From contig OY744470.1 of assembly GCA_963556145.1 (NCBI GenBank), positions 4,712,001 to 4,776,000 of the forward strand: a DNA stretch of 64,000 nucleotides. Direction: 5' to 3'. The first letter of the stretch is position 1. Every line of letters begins with the position of its first letter. A program made the position numbers and the translations under genes. Of the stretch, positions 58,223 to 64,000 are shown in pieces. This DNA comes from Hygrocybe punicea. Taxonomy: Eukaryota; Basidiomycota; Agaricomycetes; Agaricales; Hygrophoraceae. Below the pieces are notes generated by a model, which saw only the letters and a list, made by a program, of their open reading frames with translations, was not told where the DNA came from and ran no database searches.

Positions 58223-59101
58223 CTTTCTCAGCATAATATTAGACTTGTATCTACCACAATTATGAACATTGGAGTGAAGTATCAAATCATCCACAGTGTT
58301 TCTGAATTGGTCCCACCATGACTCAACATTCTTGCATTCAACGCATCCAGATTGATCTTCAATGTCTTCATGTTTGTCACTGCACAGAGAAGGTGGTGTT
58401 TCAGGCAAGGTTTGAGTTGGATCTTTGTAACCTTTTTTCATATATTGAGCATTGACTTTGGCTGTTACTTCATCCATTGTGCCAGTCATAAATTCACCGA
58501 TATGAACACTTTCAAGATATTCAACAAATCTTTTTTGAAAGTCTGAGTTGGGATCCATGATTCTATCTCTGATCTCTTGTGGTGACAAGCATGCTTTGAG
58601 CCATAACATCATATGCATATGAAGAGTTAATCGTCCTTGCTGTTCAACAGCACCATAATATGCATTGGTATCCCCATAAAATCCAGAGTGGTTTGAGCCA
58701 ACTCCAAGCACATGTTTGATAAACAACTTGACCATAAAATGAAAGAATCTTGCACCAGCGACAGGATTTTGGGCAATCAGTCTGTATCTCTCATTGTAGT
58801 CTCGCAAGTTTGGGGAAAACTCCTCTTTGGTGTCAGCAAAATATAAACATAGTGGATGCATGATATCTGCAGGTGAAAAGGTGATAAACCAAGATGGGGC
58901 CCCACAGAATGACATCAGTGCCCAGATTTCATTTCTCATATATTTCTTATTTGTCAAAGATCCTTGTACATGACTTCCAACATGGTCAATGTCTTTGATC
59001 ACCTGGAAACAAAGCTTTTCCTCATCGGTGTCAGGTTTGACATGTTCACCCTCTTCCAACTTCCTGGAGATGTAATTAAGAACACCAACATCAAGATCCA
59101 T
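58220..59101 (-). pseudogene. G RepHel, HUH half of Rep
   Basis: Begins DLDVGVLNYISRKL (the ATG at 59101 is internal to the full protein) and contains LCFQVIKDIDHVGSHVQGS, FITFSPADIMHPL and the HUH metal-binding motif as GRLTLHMHMMLWL. The end HNCGRYKSN leads towards the CxxC region. It nicks DNA in rolling-circle transposition. It is cut on its N-terminal side by the Helentron beginning at 59102. Confidence 0.85.
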
Positions 59102-59600
59102 TACAAGTTCTTTTAATTTATTAAAAGACTCATTCTTTATCAGACCTGGTTCAGTGAGGATTCATAATTAATTAATTAATTGATTAATTAATTAATAAAG
59201 TTGATCGCCTATAGACAAAATTTTTTGGGCAAGAGATATGATTCTACTTCTGATACCAGAAAATAACACCATGTTGGGGCCATGTTTGGACAAGCTTACA
59301 TAAGCATCCTGATATGGGTTGTCACAGAAAATACAAACTACCTTCCAATTATATTCAAAATATTCATACTGACTTCAATTCTTATCAGAATCAGCTGAAA
59401 ATTGAACTGCTGACTAATATAACCATTTCGGGCTAAGTGTCACAGTCACATGTGACCAATCTAACCATATAAGGTAATTTTAATATTATATACCAAATTT
59501 TATGCTGATCGCAATAGTGACTGTTACATGTGACTGGTCTAACCATATAAGGCAATTATACAGAACGTTTGCTAAATTTCATATTGATTATTATAACATT
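59102..59600 (+). mobile_element. 5' part of a type-2 Helentron
   Basis: TACAAGTTCTTTTAATTTATTAAAAGACTC (compare the ACGAGT form in F), then an (AATT)n run (59165-59203), GTTGGGGCC..., and the CACATGTGACC/ATATAAGG blocks shared with F and 33930-35675. Similarity fades near 59600; the 3' end was not found. The G-to-A change in ACGAG weakens the terminal hairpin. Confidence 0.65.
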
Positions 59601-59989
59601 CATTGCATGTTACAAATATAATTATATAACATATTCATACACATTTTATCATATGTTTTGGTCCTTGTAGTCTTATTTGAGCTTTAGTAAATAAATACAA
59701 ATAGATGTAAACAAAGACAAATAATGTGCTTTTCTATGAATATTATCGCTGGACATTTGTAAGTGATGTTTCAACTTGGCCATATGACGAACAAATACAA
59801 ATAAACAAACCCAATATGGTTAGATTACTTTGTATTTCAATTTTGGTTTTGGTCAATTTTCTTATGTAATCATGCTTATGTAATCATTAGTCAGATCACC
59901 ATTTGAACCCAGACTTTGAATCTTATTGTGCTTTTGCCTCTTGAACCTGAACCACCACCTTCCTCATTTGGTGCGTTAAGTCCGAGTTT

Positions 59990-60610
59990 TTTTGACCTTT
60001 TTGGCTTGTTTAAGCTCAGTTTTCCATATTTAGACTCCGAAAAAATTTCTTCTGGATCAGGTGATGTGCCTGGACCATTCAGGGTCTAATGCTGACATAA
60101 GCTTTCCTTTTTTAGACATAAAAGTCAAAAATTCTTAGGATTTTTGTACTTTTTATTTCCTGTGGCTCTGTTTTGTTTCCTGGATCACTGGTAATGTCTT
60201 CAATTTGTATACCATATTGTTTGTTAATGTAAACTGTCATAATATAGCCCATCTCCCTTTCAAAGTATGTGTAAATTTTGCATTTTTTCACCTTTTTGGC
60301 TTTTTTAAGCTCAGTTTTCCATATTCAGACTCCGAAAAACAGCGATCTGGATCAGGTGATGTGCCCGGACCATTCAGGGTCCAATGCTGACATAATATTT
60401 CCTTTTTTAGACAAAAAAGTCGAAGATTCTTCAAATTTTTGTGCTTTTTCTTTGTTCTTGCTCTGTTTTGTATCTTGGAGCACTGATAATGTCTTTTATT
60501 GGTGTAAATTATCATTGGTTGACATAATCTATCATTTGATAGCCAATCTCACTGTCAACATTCAAAGTATGTGGAAATTTTGCATTTTTTCATCTTTTTA
60601 GACTGTATAA
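59990..60610 (+). repeat. 295-bp direct repeat, two and a part units
   Basis: ACCTTTTTGGCTT...TTAAGCTCAG...CATATT.AGACTCCGAAAAA...GGACCATTCAGGGT begins at 59995 and again at 60290; a partial third begins near 60588. AT-rich, no supported coding region. Lies between the Helentron 5' part and RepHel copy H, so it may be 5' sequence of the latter. Confidence 0.75.
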
Positions 60611-60916
60611 GCTCATTTGTTAACCTACAGGTTTACATTGGATCCTTTCTAGCTCAGGTATGAATCTTTTACCATCTATGATCAAATATTTACATATTAT
60701 ATTCATACATAGCTTTAAAATGCCAAATCTTCTGGATTTTTTCGATTTTTACTACATGTGCTGGAATTTGTATTGGTATGTTTTTTATACATCTTTTCCA
60801 GCTATATTTGACATATCCATATTATTATCTAGCTTTGATTTTCAAAAAAACTATAAACCTGTTCACAAAAATGTTAAAAATGTCATCCATGTCACAATGT
60901 CTTATAATTTTTATCA

Positions 60917-63900
60917 TTGCAATGTCTTGGGCACAATGTGCTGTCACTGGGATTGGCCTTGTGCCTCCTGCAAATGTCATACAAAATGTCCCTGTCACAC
61001 CAACTGTCTCTGTCATACAAAGTCATTCTATGCCCTGTTACTTTGAATTTTTATAAAGACAATTTGCAAAAGTATGAAAATCCTACTTATTTACCAAGTT
61101 TAATCCCATTTCATCATATTGGTCTCCAGTCCACTTCTTCCTCCACATCACCAAACCTTGAACAGATCACAAATATCCACAACAGCACTGAATTTGTTCT
61201 TTCTAGTTATAAATCAGCTCATCCAATTTTTCTATTTGAACTATATGCCAGAATGTTCTTGAACATGTTTGTTTTCCTTTCTGAGTATCATTGTACAACC
61301 AGCATTGCTAATAAATGCATGTATATTAAGTTGAAACTTCAACAGAATCTGTTTAGAAGACATGACTTCAGAGCTTACTTAAAATATGTAAACAAACTAC
61401 CTATATTAGCCAATGGAGCAATACTGCTGTTTGTCCTAGTTCTGCATCATTTTCTAGCTTTTCAAATGGCTGGTCACTATATGTGCAATAAAACTTCGAA
61501 ATTATATGATATTTTCAAGTCTGACAATATATCCTGCAATCTTAACATTCACATTGAATGCATTGGTGGAGGCAAAGCAAATGTATTCTCATTTCATGAA
61601 CTGATGCCTGCTTCAACCAATAACAATGCTAGTATGGATGCAGCTAAATATAAATTCCGCTCTTACATGCCAAAAAGTGAAGCACTCTCATTGGAATCAT
61701 CATCTGAAAAATCACTTGTAATTGTAAATCACCCATTTGAATTGTTGATTCCAAAGTTGACCATTGCCAATTTGAAAGTAATTGCAGCTCATCATAGCAT
61801 TCTTGTCCATTCCAAAATGAATCTGGCATCAATTCAAACTGCAATACAGAATCATGTGTGCACCAACTGTCCTGAATTTGTATCAATCTTTGAATTTATT
61901 GATGAAGAAGCAATTGCAATGCACAAGAAAACCTCAAACAGCAGAGCAGTCAATAAGTTTAAAGCACAACATCCTGACAAATATGCACAACGAAATCTAG
62001 CAGCTGTACAGAAATTTCACAATGAACACCCTGATAAGCATGCCAAACAAAATCTAGCAGCTGTGCAGAAATATCAGAGTGAAAATCCAGAGAAACATGA
62101 CAAACAACATCTAGCAGCTGTGCAGAAATTTCAGAGTGAAAATCCTGACAAACATGCAAAGCAAAATCTGACAGCTGTACAAAAATTTCAGAGTGAAAAT
62201 CCTGACAAACATGCAAAGCAAAATCTGGCAGCTGTACAAAATTTTCAGAGTCAAAATCCTGACAAGCATGCAAAACAAAATCTGGCAGCTGTACAAAGAT
62301 TTCAGAGTGAAAATCCTGATAAGTATGCCAAACAACATCTAGCAGCTGTGTAGAAGTTTCAGAGTGAAAACTCAGAGAAACATAGCAAACAAAATCTGGC
62401 AGCTGTGCAGAAATTTCATGTGGAACATCATGAGAAGCATGCAACACAAAACCTTGCAGCTGTTACAAAATTCAAAGTTGATCATCATGAAAAGCATCTG
62501 CAACATATGTTAAATGCAGTTAGAAGACATACCATGAACCACTCTGAGAAGCATGCACAAACAAATCAGATTGCTGTTCAGACATACAGAGATAATATTC
62601 AATTCCCTCCTGATCCACCTTCAGCAAAATTGCAACACACTATTATTTCAGGATTTTGTGATGATACCTCTCCCAACAAATTCATTGAATCTGGTTGTGC
62701 TGTCTGTGGAAGATTGACTCAAGTCTCTCAATTGCAAAGCTACACAGAGTTGAATTTAAGTTGTTTGAAACAATCTGGTATAACTCAAACAGAGCGCTTC
62801 TCAATAAATGATCCAATTGAATCTTCAGAGAGCCCTATAATAATTGATGGTCTTCCTGGCATTTGCAAGAAATGTTACAAGTCTCTGTTCAAAGGAAAAT
62901 GCCCAGCTATGTCTCTGGCAAATGGTTTATGGCTGGGACAAATTCCTAATGAATTGAGTAATTTGTCTTATGCAGAACAACTGTTAATTGCTAGAGTGAG
63001 ACACAATAGATGCATTGTTAGAGTTTCTTCAGGAATGCACAAAATGAGAGCAAATGCCATTACATTTGCCAATCCAACTCCAAAGCTTTACGACATTTTA
63101 CCTCCACCTGTTGATGAGTTGGATCAAGTACTTGCATTCATTTATACTGGACCATGCAAACCTACCAAGTCTGATTTTGAGAGAACACCATTGCTTGTTA
63201 GAAGAAACAAAGTTGCAACTGCTTTGAATTGGTTGAAACTGAATCATTGTGACTATCTTGACTTGGAGATTTCAGAAGAAAACTTGAAGCAGTATCCTGA
63301 GAATGACATACCAGTGGTGGTGGAGTACAGACAATCATTCATTAACAAAAACCCAGAAGCTACTGCTGTTAATGATATGGAAGAGGAAGAAGGAACTGAG
63401 ACTGGGATGTGTCCATTTGTAGTTCATGGTCTGACTGGTGCAGAGTACTCTACCAAAAGTATCAAAGCCATCAAAGCTATTGCATTAAAACATTTAATGG
63501 ATAATAAAAAGATCTTGGCAATTGGACATGAGAGTGATCCACAATCCATCTACAATAATCCTCAGTTGTTCCCTCAAATGATGCCATGGTTGTTTCTCTA
63601 TGGACTTGGTGGAATTGGTAACTCACTGATTCAAGGCAAGATTTCTGAAATCAAACACAAGAGACATTTGTTAATGTATTATGACAAGAGGTTTCAGAAA
63701 GATCCCCACTTCCCTTTGATTGCATTCAACCATGAGCAAATAAAGGAGTCTACAACAGCTGGCTATTTATTAGCTGAAAAAGCAAAATTTGAACATATGT
63801 CACAAAGATTGATGGATGTTGATCTTGGAGTATTGAATAACATTGCTGGAAAAATGGAAGATGGTGAACATGTTACTCCAGAAACTGATGAAGAGAAACT

Positions 63901-64000
63901 TTGTTTCCAATTAATTAAAGACATTGATCATGTAGGCAGTCATGTAAAAGGATCACTCACAAACAAGAAATATATGAGAAATGAAGTGTGGTCTCTGATG
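60917..64000 (+). pseudogene. RepHel copy H, N-terminal half (runs off the window)
   Basis: The frame is open from about 60917 to the window end except for TAG at 62351 (CAG expected from the repeat). The real start is uncertain; the ATG near 61465 (MAGHYMCNK) is one candidate. A SAP-like stretch (LTIANLKVIAAHHSILVHS, ~61759) precedes about eleven 19-residue repeats (AKQNLAAVQKFQSENPDKH, 61945-62590). Next comes a cysteine cluster (CAVC...CKKCYKSLFKGKCP) with LANGLWLGQIP and YAEQLLIARVRHNRC, as in the region found upstream of Rep in fungal Helitrons. The copy ends in DVDLGVLNNIAGKM...SHVKGSLTNKKYMRN, the start of Rep, overlapping the N-terminal end of G. HUH, Tyr and helicase parts would lie beyond 64000. 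Confidence 0.75.

Larger units (their letters stand above)
47197..59101 (-). mobile_element. Helitron G, autonomous-type RepHel element holding a LINE
   Basis: The 3' end (minus sense) at 47197 is ...GGCCCTCTAAACAAGT with AAGAACTCGTTCATGCC inside it. RepHel coding runs from 47446 up to 59101, interrupted by the LINE at 50491-56889. At 59101 it is cut by the 5' end of another Helentron, so its own 5' part is not seen. It is inserted in the RepHel gene of HelB. Confidence 0.75.

Overview
The window is a nest of transposable elements from what is almost certainly a basidiomycete fungus (Agaricomycetes). The evidence is a KDZ transposase with the CxC2-type cysteine cluster, spliceosomal introns of about 50 nt, fungal hAT and RNase-H-bearing LINE elements, and many Helitron2/Helentron-like elements. 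I found no clear host housekeeping gene, no rRNA or tRNA, and no CRISPR. Nearly every coding region is a broken transposon gene.

Layout. 1-1567: tail of a Helentron, a GC-rich minisatellite and the leader of a PHD-like gene. 1568-11725: a two-gene unit, made of the PHD-like gene (split by a 6.8 kb foldback element with a 10-bp target duplication, 1656-8500) and then the N-terminal half of a KDZ transposase. 11782-20240: a four-level nest (Helentron X, containing a Tc1/mariner-like foldback, containing Helentron A, containing a hAT-type MITE). 20241-22770: an unassigned stretch and a diverged Helentron D. 22771-24400: the C-terminal part of a KDZ transposase. 24530-24995: an array of 45-bp palindromic repeats. 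25369-29180: Helentron C1. 29191-32601: a decayed hAT transposase. 32850-36132: tandem repeats, a Helentron-related relic with an 849-bp foldback inside it, and a Helentron 3' fragment. 37409-47196: Helitron HelB (minus sense), interrupted by Helentron F (37591-41659, itself carrying a 2.3 kb insert and a solo LTR) and Helentron C2 (42799-45966). 47197-59101: Helitron G (minus sense), inserted in HelB and itself holding a full-length LINE (50491-56889). 59102-60916: a Helentron 5' end and AT-rich repeats. 60917-64000: the N-terminal half of another RepHel copy (H, plus strand), running off the window.

The Helitron copies together describe one protein of roughly 2,500 residues: a 19-residue repeat region, a cysteine cluster, Rep (HUH and two-Tyr motifs), a Pif1-like helicase and a C-terminal USP/USPL1-like cysteine peptidase. 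The four small Helentrons (A, X, C1, C2) keep only the last 95 codons of that peptidase plus a GC-rich 150-bp minisatellite. All share asymmetric terminal inverted repeats and terminal hairpins, and insert without target duplication. Most in-frame stops are TGA or TAG explicable by C-to-T or G-to-A transitions, suggesting cytosine methylation or RIP-like decay. All domain calls are by eye, with no database search.
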